A stretch of 64,000 bases of DNA, taken from NCBI RefSeq assembly GCF_964340395.1, contig NC_135564.1:12353891-12417890 (forward strand), in the 5' to 3' direction. Shown piece after piece: positions 1-14,140 of this stretch. Source of the DNA: Glandiceps talaboti. Taxonomy: Eukaryota > Hemichordata > Enteropneusta > Spengelidae. Within the stretch, counting starts at the first letter, position 1; each line of letters opens with the position of its first letter. The notes under the pieces were generated by a model. The model had not been told where the DNA came from, ran no database searches, and saw only the letters and a program-made list of their open reading frames with translations. The position numbers were made by a program, and so were the translations under genes.

Positions 1-1642
1 GCATGTGTCATGCATATACAGCTAGTTGATGTAATTTTTTTTTAAAGCTAAAGGCTTTAATATCACGGAACGCATTCAGTTTACTTCATTAATTTTGGTT
101 ATGTTTATATCACATCAAATGAATGCATTTAAAAAGAATATACGGATTAAAAGAAAAGACAATGGGTATTCTGTACAACTTATGAAATGGTGAAGTGGAA
201 TAAGACCGTGGTTTTTTTTCTGCTAATGTCTATAATAAAATGGGATATCCACAATGTCCGGCTATTTTTAGTGTTACAGTAATGTATATTCCATAATTAG
301 CTTTTTGTGTTTTTTGGGCCACATCAGATGTTTATTTTTCACGGTTTTGAATGGGAGTGCGTGTGCAGATAAGAGGTGAACTCTGGCCATTATTACCATT
401 AGAGCGACCAGATGTTTGTTAATATATATTATGCTAAACATTGAGCTGACACTATCTTTATTTACTGAAACACAGGATCCCCTTGGCCCCCAACCCCACC
501 AGTTGTACGACCACCTCGTTAGAGCCCCTCTTAACGAGGAAAGTTAGTAAATAGAAAACTGCAGACCTGTTTCAATTTTAGATGGACTTATTAAACAGAC
601 AGGTGATGTCAACAGTAGGTAATCAGCGAAGTACCATGACACGGTGAAATTCAAAGGCATGACTAGCTTAGCTAAAAAAAAACCTGACTCCCGTTAGCCG
701 ATTTCATTTTTCCCTTTTTCCTTAGATTTTAACTTTTCCTTTACACACCTTTACGATAGTGCTATGTTATGTTATGTTCATTTTCAGGGTAAACCACACC
801 TATACATCAACAATGCAGGTATAGTTTCGACATTCCAACGTTGTCTGAATTGGGTGTGATTAAACCTCGTCATATCGAAACAGATGTAACTGTGTGATCA
901 AGCGTGCTGAGTAAGTACCGTTCTGCTTCAATTGGTTATGAAGTTTGCTTTCACTTTTGAGTGCTAGCTCTGAAAGTGTAAAATGTCTGTAAGTTTTGTT
1001 AATTCGGGAGTAAAATCGAGTAACTATACAAGTACAATAATTGAGAGAATATCGTTTAGACACACTAAATTTACATTAAATGGACGCCATTTTGAATGAT
1101 AGTGATCGGCACTTGATCAACATTTTAAATACGCAGAGTAATGCCCAATGCTGAAGGGGAGTTATTTACTGACCATCGTCAGTGATCCTTACTGTCCTCT
1201 AATAATTTTGGCAATTGAAAGGACAGTTTGTTAAGTAGTGAACGTTTGAAGTAGGAAACGCTTGAAGTCCAAGCTATCTTCAACCTTTACAAATTACACA
1301 CCAAAGTACAAAGATTGTGTGACTAGGAATTGACTGTAGGGGTATACGCCATTAGTACTGCAGTCTAACGAATTATGCATAACACACGGCTTTGTTCCGA
1401 CTTTGAAAACATTACCCTCGTAGAGAGACCTACTTGAAAATGATTAGTGATTTTTCCCTAGGTTCAAACAATAAATCATAGTTGGTGTAATTTAGATGGT
1501 CGTTGCTGATATCATTGTAACACCTACCTATCTGCCAACCTACCTTTCTGTCTGTCTGTTTGACCATCTGTTTGTCCATCTGTCTACCAGCATGTCTGTG
1601 TGTCTGTCTGCCTACCAACCTACCTGTCTGTCTATCTGTCTG

Positions 1643-1696
<54 letters not shown>

Positions 1697-1744
1697 CCAG
1701 CCCGTCTATCTGTGTCTGCCTGCCTACCAGCCAGCCAGCCTGCC

Positions 1745-1782
<38 letters not shown>

Positions 1783-1862
1783 ACCATCTGTTTGTCCATC
1801 TGTCTACCAGCATGTCTGTGTGTCTGTCTGCCTACCTACCTGTCTGACTATCTATCTGTCTG

Positions 1863-1932
<70 letters not shown>

Positions 1933-2330
1933 CCAGCCTGTCTATCTGTGTCTGCCTGCCTACCAGCCAGCCAGCCTGTCTGTCTGTCTGTTTGTTTGTC
2001 TACCTACCTACCTGTCTGTCTGCCTGTCTACCTACCTACCTGTCTGTCTGCCTGTCTGCCTGCCTGTCTGTCTGTCTGTCTGTCTGTCTGCCTGTCTGTC
2101 TGTCTGTCTGTCTGTCTGTGACCGTGTCGTTTTCTCAAAAACGACTGGCTCAAATTAAATGAAAATTTGGTTCACATATTCTTTAGCGTAATTGCTAGGT
2201 TTTAGGAAACATTTATGTATATTAATGAAGTATTTGCATAAATAACTATTTTCGGTAACTTGGCAACATTTATTTTTAATAGTACTTTTCATGTACATGT
2301 AATTTGTACATATATGTATGTTGATAGTGC
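1..2330. repeat. Macrosatellite unit 1 (2330 bp)
   Basis: This is the first full unit of a head-to-tail array; the unit is taken to begin at the motif GCATGTGTCATGCATATACA. It holds about 1.5 kb of AT-rich unique-looking sequence, then a CTGT/CTAC/CCAGC-rich block (about 1521-2130). A tail beginning TCGTTTTCTCAAAAACGACT completes it. The same sequence restarts at 2331. Open frames inside the block read Cys-Leu-Ser-Val in every phase and are simple-repeat translations. The phase of the unit is arbitrary. Confidence 0.95.
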
Positions 2331-3972
2331 GCATGTGTCATGCATATACAGCTAGTTGATGTAATTTTTTTTTAAAGCTAAAGGCTTTAATATCACGGAA
2401 CGCATTCAGTTTACTTCATTAATTTTGGTTATGTTTATATCACATCAAATGAATGCATTTAAAAAGAATATACGGATTAAAAGAAAAGACAATGGGTATT
2501 CTGTACAACTTATGAAATGGTGAAGTGGAATAAGACCGTGGTTTTTTTTCTGCTAATGTCTATAATAAAATGGGATATCCACAATGTCCGGCTATTTTTA
2601 GTGTTACAGTAATGTATATTCCATAATTAGCTTTTTGTGTTTTTTGGGCCACATCAGATGTTTATTTTTCACGGTTTTGAATGGGAGTGCGTGTGCAGAT
2701 AAGAGGTGAACTCTGGCCATTATTACCATTAGAGCGACCAGATGTTTGTTAATATATATTATGCTAAACATTGAGCTGACACTATCTTTATTTACTGAAA
2801 CACAGGATCCCCTTGGCCCCCAACCCCACCAGTTGTACGACCACCTCGTTAGAGCCCCTCTTAACGAGGAAAGTTAGTAAATAGAAAACTGCAGACCTGT
2901 TTCAATTTTAGATGGACTTATTAAACAGACAGGTGATGTCAACAGTAGGTAATCAGCGAAGTACCATGACACGGTGAAATTCAAAGGCATGACTAGCTTA
3001 GCTAAAAAAAAACCTGACTCCCGTTAGCCGATTTCATTTTTCCCTTTTTCCTTAGATTTTAACTTTTCCTTTACACACCTTTACGATAGTGCTATGTTAT
3101 GTTATGTTCATTTTCAGGGTAAACCACACCTATACATCAACAATGCAGGTATAGTTTCGACATTCCAACGTTGTCTGAATTGGGTGTGATTAAACCTCGT
3201 CATATCGAAACAGATGTAACTGTGTGATCAAGCGTGCTGAGTAAGTACCGTTCTGCTTCAATTGGTTATGAAGTTTGCTTTCACTTTTGAGTGCTAGCTC
3301 TGAAAGTGTAAAATGTCTGTAAGTTTTGTTAATTCGGGAGTAAAATCGAGTAACTATACAAGTACAATAATTGAGAGAATATCGTTTAGACACACTAAAT
3401 TTACATTAAATGGACGCCATTTTGAATGATAGTGATCGGCACTTGATCAACATTTTAAATACGCAGAGTAATGCCCAATGCTGAAGGGGAGTTATTTACT
3501 GACCATCGTCAGTGATCCTTACTGTCCTCTAATAATTTTGGCAATTGAAAGGACAGTTTGTTAAGTAGTGAACGTTTGAAGTAGGAAACGCTTGAAGTCC
3601 AAGCTATCTTCAACCTTTACAAATTACACACCAAAGTACAAAGATTGTGTGACTAGGAATTGACTGTAGGGGTATACGCCATTAGTACTGCAGTCTAACG
3701 AATTATGCATAACACACGGCTTTGTTCCGACTTTGAAAACATTACCCTCGTAGAGAGACCTACTTGAAAATGATTAGTGATTTTTCCCTAGGTTCAAACA
3801 ATAAATCATAGTTGGTGTAATTTAGATGGTCGTTGCTGATATCATTGTAACACCTACCTATCTGCCAACCTACCTTTCTGTCTGTCTGTTTGACCATCTG
3901 TTTGTCCATCTGTCTACCAGCATGTCTGTGTGTCTGTCTGCCTACCAACCTACCTGTCTGTCTATCTGTCTG

Positions 3973-4022
<50 letters not shown>

Positions 4023-4070
4023 CCAGCCCGTCTATCTGTGTCTGCCTGCCTACCAGCCAGCCAGCCTGCC

Positions 4071-4128
<58 letters not shown>

Positions 4129-4208
4129 ACCATCTGTTTGTCCATCTGTCTACCAGCATGTCTGTGTGTCTGTCTGTCTACCTACCTGTCTGACTATCTA
4201 TCTGTCTG

Positions 4209-4262
<54 letters not shown>

Positions 4263-4397
4263 CCAGCCTGTCTATCTGTGTCTGCCTGCCTACCAGCCAG
4301 CCAGCCTGTCTGTCTGTCTGTTTGTTTGTCTACCTACCTGTCTGTCTGTCTGTCTGCCTGTCTACCTACCTACCTGTCTGTCTGGCTGTCTGCCTGC

Positions 4398-4428
<31 letters not shown>

Positions 4429-4668
4429 CCTGTCTGTCTGTCTGTCTGTCTGTCTGTGACCGTGTCGTTTTCTCAAAAACGACTGGCTCAAATTAAATGA
4501 AAATTTGGTTCACATATTCTTTAGCGTAATTGCTAGGTTTTAGGAAACATTTATGTATATTAATGAAGTATTTGCATAAATAACTATTTTCGGTAACTTG
4601 GCAACATTTATTTTTAATAGTACTTTTCATGTACATGTAATTTGTACATATATGTATGTTGATAGTGC
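2331..4668. repeat. Macrosatellite unit 2 (2338 bp)
   Basis: This is a near-identical direct copy of unit 1. The visible differences lie mainly in the number and order of CTGT, CTAC and CCAG steps in the block at about 3851-4459. The 1.5-kb body appears unchanged by eye. Confidence 0.95.
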
Positions 4669-6310
4669 GCATGTGTCATGCATATACAGCTAGTTGATGT
4701 AATTTTTTTTTAAAGCTAAAGGCTTTAATATCACGGAACGCATTCAGTTTACTTCATTAATTTTGGTTATGTTTATATCACATCAAATGAATGCATTTAA
4801 AAAGAATATACGGATTAAAAGAAAAGACAATGGGTATTCTGTACAACTTATGAGATGGTGAAGTGGAATAAGACCGTGGTTTTTTTTCTGCTAATGTCTA
4901 TAATAAAATGGGATATCCACAATGTCCGGCTATTTTTAGTGTTACAGTAATGTATATTCCATAATTAGCTTTTTGTGTTTTTTGGGCCACATCAGATGTT
5001 TATTTTTCACGGTTTTGAATGGGAGTGCGTGTGCAGATAAGAGGTGAACTCTGGCCATTATTACCATTAGAGCGACCAGATGTTTGTTAATATATATTAT
5101 GCTAAACATTGAGCTGACACTATCTTTATTTACTGAAACACAGGATCCCCTTGGCCCCCAACCCCACCAGTTGTACGACCACCTCGTTAGAGCCCCTCTT
5201 AACGAGGAAAGTTAGTAAATAGAAAACTGCAGACCTGTTTCAATTTTAGATGGACTTATTAAACAGACAGGTGATGTCAACAGTAGGTAATCAGCGAAGT
5301 ACCATGACACGGTGAAATTCAAAGGCATGACTAGCTTAGCTAAAAAAAAACCTGACTCCCGTTAGCCGATTTCATTTTTCCCTTTTTCCTTAGATTTTAA
5401 CTTTTCCTTTACACACCTTTACGATAGTGCTATGTTATGTTATGTTCATTTTCAGGGTAAACCACACCTATACATCAACAATGCAGGTATAGTTTCGACA
5501 TTCCAACGTTGTCTGAATTGGGTGTGATTAAACCTCGTCATATCGAAACAGATGTAACTGTGTGATCAAGCGTGCTGAGTAAGTACCGTTCTGCTTCAAT
5601 TGGTTATGAAGTTTGCTTTCACTTTTGAGTGCTAGCTCTGAAAGTGTAAAATGTCTGTAAGTTTTGTTAATTCGGGAGTAAAATCGAGTAACTATACAAG
5701 TACAATAATTGAGAGAATATCGTTTAGACACACTAAATTTACATTAAATGGACGCCATTTTGAATGATAGTGATCGGCACTTGATCAACATTTTAAATAC
5801 GCAGAGTAATGCCCAATGCTGAAGGGGAGTTATTTACTGACCATCGTCAGTGATCCTTACTGTCCTCTAATAATTTTGGCAATTGAAAGGACAGTTTGTT
5901 AAGTAGTGAACGTTTGAAGTAGGAAACGCTTGAAGTCCAAGCTATCTTCAACCTTTACAAATTACACACCAAAGTACAAAGATTGTGTGACTAGGAATTG
6001 ACTGTAGGGGTATACGCCATTAGTACTGCAGTCTAACGAATTATGCATAACACACGGCTTTGTTCCGACTTTGAAAACATTACCCTCGTAGAGAGACCTA
6101 CTTGAAAATGATTAGTGATTTTTCCCTAGGTTCAAACAATAAATCATAGTTGGTGTAATTTAGATGGTCGTTGCTGATATCATTGTAACACCTACCTATC
6201 TGCCAACCTACCTTTCTGTCTGTCTGTTTGACCATCTGTTTGTCCATCTGTCTACCAGCATGTCTGTGTGTCTGTCTGCCTACCAACCTACCTGTCTGTC
6301 TATCTGTCTG

Positions 6311-6356
<46 letters not shown>

Positions 6357-6404
6357 CCAGCCCGTCTATCTGTGTCTGCCTGCCTACCAGCCAGCCAGCC
6401 TGCC

Positions 6405-6454
<50 letters not shown>

Positions 6455-6534
6455 ACCATCTGTTTGTCCATCTGTCTACCAGCATGTCTGTGTGTCTGTC
6501 TGCCTACCTACCTGTCTGACTATCTATCTGTCTG

Positions 6535-6620
<86 letters not shown>

Positions 6621-7022
6621 CCAGCCTGTCTATCTGTGTCTGCCTGCCTACCAGCCAGCCAGCCTGTCTGTCTGTCTGTTTGTTTGTCTACCTACCTGTC
6701 TGTCTGTCTGCCTGTCTACCTACCTACCTGTCTGTCTGCCTGTCTGCCTGCCTGTCTGTCTGTCTGTCTGTCTGTCTGTCTGCCTGTCTGTCTGTCTGTC
6801 TGTCTGTCTGTGACCGTGTCGTTTTCTCAAAAACGACTGGCTCAAATTAAATGAAAATTTGGTTCACATATTCTTTAGCGTAATTGCTAGGTTTTAGGAA
6901 ACATTTATGTATATTAATGAAGTATTTGCATAAATAACTATTTTCGGTAACTTGGCAACATTTATTTTTAATAGTACTTTTCATGTACATGTAATTTGTA
7001 CATATATGTATGTTGATAGTGC
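4669..7022. repeat. Macrosatellite unit 3 (2354 bp)
   Basis: Direct copy. It shares with unit 4 a G in ATGAGATGG where units 1, 2 and 5 have ATGAAATGG, so units 3 and 4 are sister copies. The tetranucleotide block spans about 6189-6811. Confidence 0.95.
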
Positions 7023-8664
7023 GCATGTGTCATGCATATACAGCTAGTTGATGTAATTTTTTTTTAAAGCTAAAGGCTTTAATATCACGGAACGCATTCA
7101 GTTTACTTCATTAATTTTGGTTATGTTTATATCACATCAAATGAATGCATTTAAAAAGAATATACGGATTAAAAGAAAAGACAATGGGTATTCTGTACAA
7201 CTTATGAGATGGTGAAGTGGAATAAGACCGTGGTTTTTTTTCTGCTAATGTCTATAATAAAATGGGATATCCACAATGTCCGGCTATTTTTAGTGTTACA
7301 GTAATGTATATTCCATAATTAGCTTTTTGTGTTTTTTGGGCCACATCAGATGTTTATTTTTCACGGTTTTGAATGGGAGTGCGTGTGCAGATAAGAGGTG
7401 AACTCTGGCCATTATTACCATTAGAGCGACCAGATGTTTGTTAATATATATTAAGCTAAACATTGAGCTGACACTATCTTTATTTACTGAAACACAGGAT
7501 CCCCTTGGCCCCCAACCCCACCAGTTGTACGACCACCTCGTTAGAGCCCCTCTTAACGAGGAAAGTTAGTAAATAGAAAACTGCAGACCTGTTTCAATTT
7601 TAGATGGACTTATTAAACAGACAGGTGATGTCAACAGTAGGTAATCAGCGAAGTACCATGACACGGTGAAATTCAAAGGCATGACTAGCTTAGCTAAAAA
7701 AAAACCTGACTCCCGTTAGCCGATTTCATTTTTCCCTTTTTCCTTAGATTTTAACTTTTCCTTTACACACCTTTACGATAGTGCTATGTTATGTTATGTT
7801 CATTTTCAGGGTAAACCACACCTATACATCAACAATGCAGGTATAGTTTCGACATTCCAACGTTGTCTGAATTGGGTGTGATTAAACCTCGTCATATCGA
7901 AACAGATGTAACTGTGTGATCAAGCGTGCTGAGTAAGTACCGTTCTGCTTCAATTGGTTATGAAGTTTGCTTTCACTTTTGAGTGCTAGCTCTGAAAGTG
8001 TAAAATGTCTGTAAGTTTTGTTAATTCGGGAGTAAAATCGAGTAACTATACAAGTACAATAATTGAGAGAATATCGTTTAGACACACTAAATTTACATTA
8101 AATGGACGCCATTTTGAATGATAGTGATCGGCACTTGATCAACATTTTAAATACGCAGAGTAATGCCCAATGCTGAAGGGGAGTTATTTACTGACCATCG
8201 TCAGTGATCCTTACTGTCCTCTAATAATTTTGGCAATTGAAAGGACAGTTTGTTAAGTAGTGAACGTTTGAAGTAGGAAACGCTTGAAGTCCAAGCTATC
8301 TTCAACCTTTACAAATTACACACCAAAGTACAAAGATTGTGTGACTAGGAATTGACTGTAGGGGTATACGCCATTAGTACTGCAGTCTAACGAATTATGC
8401 ATAACACACGGCTTTGTTCCGACTTTGAAAACATTACCCTCGTAGAGAGACCTACTTGAAAATGATTAGTGATTTTTCCCTAGGTTCAAACAATAAATCA
8501 TAGTTGGTGTAATTTAGATGGTCGTTGCTGATATCATTGTAACACCTACCTATCTGCCAACCTACCTTTCTGTCTGTCTGTTTGACCATCTGTTTGTCCA
8601 TCTGTCTACCAGCATGTCTGTGTGTCTGTCTGCCTACCAACCTACCTGTCTGTCTATCTGTCTG

Positions 8665-8706
<42 letters not shown>

Positions 8707-8754
8707 CCAGCCCGTCTATCTGTGTCTGCCTGCCTACCAGCCAGCCAGCCTGCC

Positions 8755-8804
<50 letters not shown>

Positions 8805-8884
8805 ACCATCTGTTTGTCCATCTGTCTACCAGCATGTCTGTGTGTCTGTCTGCCTACCTACCTGTCTGACTATCTATCTGTCTG

Positions 8885-8970
<86 letters not shown>

Positions 8971-9102
8971 CCAGCCTGTCTATCTGTGTCTGCCTGCCTA
9001 CCAGCCAGCCAGCCTGTCTGTCTGTCTGTTTGTTTGTCTACCTACCTGTCTGTCTGTCTGCCTGTCTACCTACCTACCTGTCTGTCTGCCTGTCTGCCTG
9101 CC

Positions 9103-9165
<63 letters not shown>

Positions 9166-9376
9166 GACCGTGTCGTTTTCTCAAAAACGACTGGCTCAAA
9201 TTAAATGAAAATTTGGTTCACATATTCTTTAGCGTAATTGCTAGGTTTTAGGAAACATTTATGTATATTAATGAAGTATTTGCATAAATAACTATTTTCG
9301 GTAACTTGGCAACATTTATTTTTAATAGTACTTTTCATGTACATGTAATTTGTACATATATGTATGTTGATAGTGC
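7023..9376. repeat. Macrosatellite unit 4 (2354 bp)
   Basis: Direct copy of the same length as unit 3. It has a private TTAAGCTAAAC in place of TTATGCTAAAC (about 7452). Its CTGT run near the 3' end (about 9103-9164) is longer and less interrupted than in the other units. Confidence 0.95.
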
Positions 9377-10692
9377 GCATGTGTCATGCATATACAGCTA
9401 GTTGATGTAATTTTTTTTAAAGCTAAAGGCTTTAATATCACGGAACGCATTCAGTTTACTTCATTAATTTTGGTTATGTTTATATCACATCAAATGAATG
9501 CATTTAAAAAGAATATACGGATTAAAAGAAAAGACAATGGGTATTCTGTACAACTTATGAAATGGTGAAGTGGAATAAGACCGTGGTTTTTTTTCTGCTA
9601 ATGTCTATAATAAAATGGGATATCCACAATGTCCGGCTATTTTTAGTGTTACAGTAATGTATATTCCATAATTAGCTTTTTGTGTTTTTTGGGCCACATC
9701 AGATGTTTATTTTTCACGGTTTTGAATGGGAGTGCGTGTGCAGATAAGAGGTGAACTCTGGCCATTATTACCATTAGAGCGACCAGATGTTTGTTAATAT
9801 ATATTATGCTAAACATTGAGCTGACACTATCTTTATTTACTGAAACACAGGATCCCCTTGGCCCCCAACCCCACCAGTTGTACGACCACCTCGTTAGAGC
9901 CCCTCTTAACGAGGAAAGTTAGTAAATAGAAAACTGCAGACCTGTTTCAATTTTAGATGGACTTATTAAACAGACAGGTGATGTCAACAGTAGGTAATCA
10001 GCGAAGTACCATGACACGGTGAAATTCAAAGGCATGACTAGCTTAGCTAAAAAAAAACCTGACTCCCGTTAGCCGATTTCATTTTTCCCTTTTTCCTTAG
10101 ATTTTAACTTTTCCTTTACACACCTTTACGATAGTGCTATGTTATGTTATTTTCATTTTCAGGGTAAACCACACCTATACATCAACAATGCAGGTATAGT
10201 TTCGACATTCCAACGTTGTCTGAATTGGGTGTGATTAAACCTCGTCATATCGAAACAGATGTAACTGTGTGATCAAGCGTGCTGAGTAAGTACCGTTCTG
10301 CTTCAATTGGTTATGAAGTTTGCTTTCACTTTTGAGTGCTAGCTCTGAAAGTGTAAAATGTCTGTAAGTTTTGTTAATATAGGGAGTAAAATCGAATAAC
10401 TATACAAGTACAATAATTGAGAGAATATCGTTTAGACACACTAAATTTACATTAAATGGACGCCATTTTGAATGATAGTGATCGGCACTTGATCAACATA
10501 TTAAATACGCAGAGTAATGCCCGATGCTGAAGGGGAGTTATTTACTGACCATCGTCAGTGATCCTTACTGTCCTCTAATAATTTTGGCAATTGAAAGGAC
10601 AGTTTGTTAAGTAGTGAACGTTTGAAGTAGGAAACGCTTGAAGTCCAAGCTATCTTCAACCTTTACAAATTACACACCAAAGTACACATATT
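9377..10692. repeat. Macrosatellite unit 5, truncated
   Basis: The direct copy follows the unit for about 1.31 kb and stops abruptly after CACCAAAGTACA. There the sequence switches to the reverse complement of an earlier part of the unit. It carries more substitutions than units 1-4 (for example around 10149, 10377 and 10396), so homogenisation fades toward this edge. Confidence 0.9.
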
Positions 10693-11632
10693 CAGACAAC
10701 GTTGGAATGTCGAAACTATACCTGCATTGTTTGATTTATAGGTGTGGTTTACCCTGAAAATGAACATAACATAACATAGCACTATCGTAAAGGTATGTAA
10801 AGGAAAAAATAAAATCTAAGGAAAAAGGGGAAAATGAAATTGGCTAACGGGAGTCAGTAATTATTTTTTTTTAGCTAAGCTAGTCATGCCTTTGAATTCC
10901 ACCGTGTCATGGTACTGCGCCGATTACCTACTGTTGACATCACCTGTCTGTTTAATAAGTCCCTCTAAAATTGAAACAGGTCTGCAGTTTGCTATTTACT
11001 AACTTTCCCTGTTAAGAGGGTGTCTAACGAGGTGGTCGTACAACTGGTGGGGTTGGGGGCCAAGGGGATCCTGTGTTTCAGTAAATAAAGATAGTGTCAG
11101 CTCAATATTTTGTATAATATATATATCAACAATCATCTGGTCGCAACCTTTATAATAATGGCCAGAGTTCACCTCTTATCTGCACATGCACACCTCTTCA
11201 AAGCCGTGTAAAAATTAACATCTGATGAGGCCCAAAAAACACATTGTGTGGTTCCGATTACGCTCAATTTTAGATTTTTCTATGTGTGGGTGTCTAGTTC
11301 AGGTAGTTATGACAACTTAAAACATCGTAGCAACAAATTATGGAATAGACATTAGCCTCTTGTTAGCCTAAGCAAATTATGGAATATACATTACTGTAAC
11401 ACTAAAAAATAGCCGGACATTGTTGATATCCCATTTTATTATATACATTAGCAGAAAAAACATGGTCTTATTCCACTTCACCATTTCATAAGTTGTACAG
11501 AATATCAATTGTCTTTTCTTTTAATCCGTATATTCTTTTTAAATGCATTCATTTGATGTGATATAAACATTACCAAATGTATATGTAGTTAAGTGAATGC
11601 CTTCCGTGATGGAAAAGCCTTTAGATTTTTTG
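10693..11632. repeat. Inverted macrosatellite segment (left arm of large palindrome)
   Basis: This stretch is the reverse complement of roughly the first 850 bp of a unit. For example, it reads CAGACAACGTTGGAATGTCG where direct units read CGACATTCCAACGTTGTCTG. It also carries an extra stretch of about 100 bp (about 11270-11400). Only the facing direct copy starting at 12149 shares that stretch, so the two arms are closer to each other than to the main array. Confidence 0.9.
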
Positions 11633-11639
11633 TTCCTAG

Positions 11640-12148
11640 AAACATTATAGTTGACATGCACAATTCTTAGCTATAGTTTCATATATGAGGAACTTTTTAA
11701 TTGGGAAGTACGCAATATCGTAAATATGCAAATTTCATATAAATTGGTATATTATACCAAGTTTTATGAAATTTGCATATTTACGATATTGCCTAATTAC
11801 CGAAAATCGTCAATTATGCAATGCATGCACTAAATTATATGAAACTTGAAGCTTGCATTCTCAAGCTATTGCTTAATCAGTTTGAAAATAATTAATTTTG
11901 CAAATGCTGATTACATTTAAAAACTATATTGTCAAGGTATATCGAAGACATAGGCTTTATTATTATCAATACATTACCTAATTATAAGGAATTTGAAGCT
12001 ATACGATAAGATATAGCCTAATTAATAAAAACAATTAATCACTAAGATTATTGAATACTACTAACACGAACATCATCAAACTATACTGCTCAATGTGTGT
12101 ACCACATTGTACGAAATTTGAGGCTTGCATTCTTAAGATATAAACGAA
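11640..12148. repeat. AT-rich spacer between the inverted arms, containing a hairpin
   Basis: This is the loop of the large palindrome. It contains its own near-perfect hairpin: 28-bp arms at 11712-11739 and 11765-11792 are exact reverse complements, and the 25-bp loop is itself nearly palindromic. Much of the spacer is found again, inverted, at 17313-17620. No gene is seen. Confidence 0.85.
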
Positions 12149-13891
12149 AAAGAATATACAGATTATAAGAAAAGACAATGGATATTCTGTACAACTTATG
12201 AAACTGTGAAGTGGAATAAGACCATGTTTTTTCTGCTAATGTATATAATAAAATGGGATATCAACAATGTCCGGCTATTTTTTAGTGTTACAGTAATGTA
12301 TATTCCATAATTTGCTTAGGCTAACAAGAGGCTAATGTCTATTCCATAATTTGTTGCTACGATGTTTTAAGTTGTCATAACTACCTGAACTAGACACCCA
12401 CACATAGAAAACTCTAAAATTGAGCGTAATCGGAACCACACAATGTCTTTTTTTTGGCCTCATCAGATGTTTATTTTTTTACACGGCTTTTAAGGGGTGT
12501 GCATGTGCAGAGGTGAACTCTGGCCATTATTATAAAGGTAGCGACCAGATGTTTGTTGATATATATTATACAAAATATTGAGCTGACACTATCTTTATTT
12601 ACTGAAACACAGGATCCCCTTCGCCCCCAACCCCACCAGTTGTACGACCACCTCGTTAGATACCCTCTTAACAGGGAAAGTTAGTAAATAGCAAACTGCA
12701 GACCTGTTTCAATTTTAGAGGGAATAATTAAACAGACATGTGATGTCAACAGTAGGTAATCAGCGCAGTACCATGACACGGTGGAATTCAAAGGCATGAC
12801 TAGCTTAGCAAAAAAAAACAGTTACTGACTCCCGTTAGCCGATTTCATTTTTCCTTTCTTCCTTAGATTTTAATTTTTCCTGTACACACCTTTATGTAGT
12901 CTGTAAGGTACGCCGTGACGGGGCGCCCTCAACCATCGGCGAGAGGAGGCCGGTGAGGGCGAAACGTCACGACGTATCTTACAGTCTAACCTTTATGATA
13001 GTGCTATGTTATGTTAGGGTAAACCACACCTATAAATCAACAATGCAGGTATAGTTTCGACATTCCAACGTTCTCTAAATTGGGTGTGAATGTGATTAAA
13101 CCCCGTCATATCGAAACAGATGAAACTGTGTGATCAAGCGTGCTGAGTAAGTACCGTTCTGCTTCAATTGGTTATGAAGTTTGCTTTCACTTTTGTGTGC
13201 TAGCTCTGAAAGTGTAAAATGTCTGTAAGTTTTGTTAATATAGGGCGTAAAATCGAGTAACTATACAAGTGCAATAATTGAGAGAATATCGTTTAGACAC
13301 ACTAAATTTACATTAAATGGACGCCATTTTGAATGATAGTGATCGGCACTTGATCAACATTTTAAATACGCAGAGTAATGCCCAATGCTGAAGTGGAGTT
13401 ATTTACTGACCATCGTCAGTGATCCTTACTGTCCTCTAATAATTTTGGTTACGAAAAGGCAATTGAAAGGACAGTTTGTTAAGTAGTGAACGTTTGAAGT
13501 AGGAAACGCTTGAAGTCCAAGCTATCTTCAACCTTTACAAATTACACACCAAAGTACAAAGATTGTGTGACTAGGAATTGACTGTATGGGTATACGCCAT
13601 TAATACTGCAGTCTAACGAATTATGCATAACACACGGCTTTGTTCCGACTTTCAAAACCATTACCCTCCTAGAGAGACCTACTTGAAAATGATTAGTGAT
13701 TTTTCCCTAGGTTCAAACAATAAATCATAGTTGGTGTAATTTAGATGGTCGTTGCTGATATCATTGTAACACCTACCTATCTGCCAACCTACCTTTCTGT
13801 CTGTCTGTTTGACCATCTGTTTGTCCATCTGTCTACCAGCATGTCTGTGTGTCTATCTGCCTACCTACCTGTCTGACTATCTATCTGTCTG

Positions 13892-13953
<62 letters not shown>

Positions 13954-14061
13954 CCAGCCTGTCTATCTGTGTCTGCCTGCCTACCAGCTAGCCAGCCTGT
14001 ATGTCTGTCTGTCTGTCTGTCTGTCTGTGTGTCTGTCTGTTTGTTTGTCTACCTACCTACC

Positions 14062-14140
<79 letters not shown>

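Noticed and set aside
860-1618. Minus-strand 67- and 62-codon frames recurring in each macrosatellite unit
   Set aside because: They recur only because the DNA unit is copied. There is no domain, no splice context and no sign of codon-level constraint, and they are broken in diverged units.
1496-2162. Long overlapping Cys/Leu/Ser/Val-rich open frames in the CTGT blocks (also in all later units)
   Set aside because: All three forward frames are open because CTGT repeats contain no stop; the peptides are simple-repeat translations and their length tracks repeat number.
12897-12988. Second full hammerhead ribozyme
   Set aside because: GAAA, stem III and UA are present, but the CUGANGA core is not intact and the sequence is better explained as a simple long hairpin MITE.
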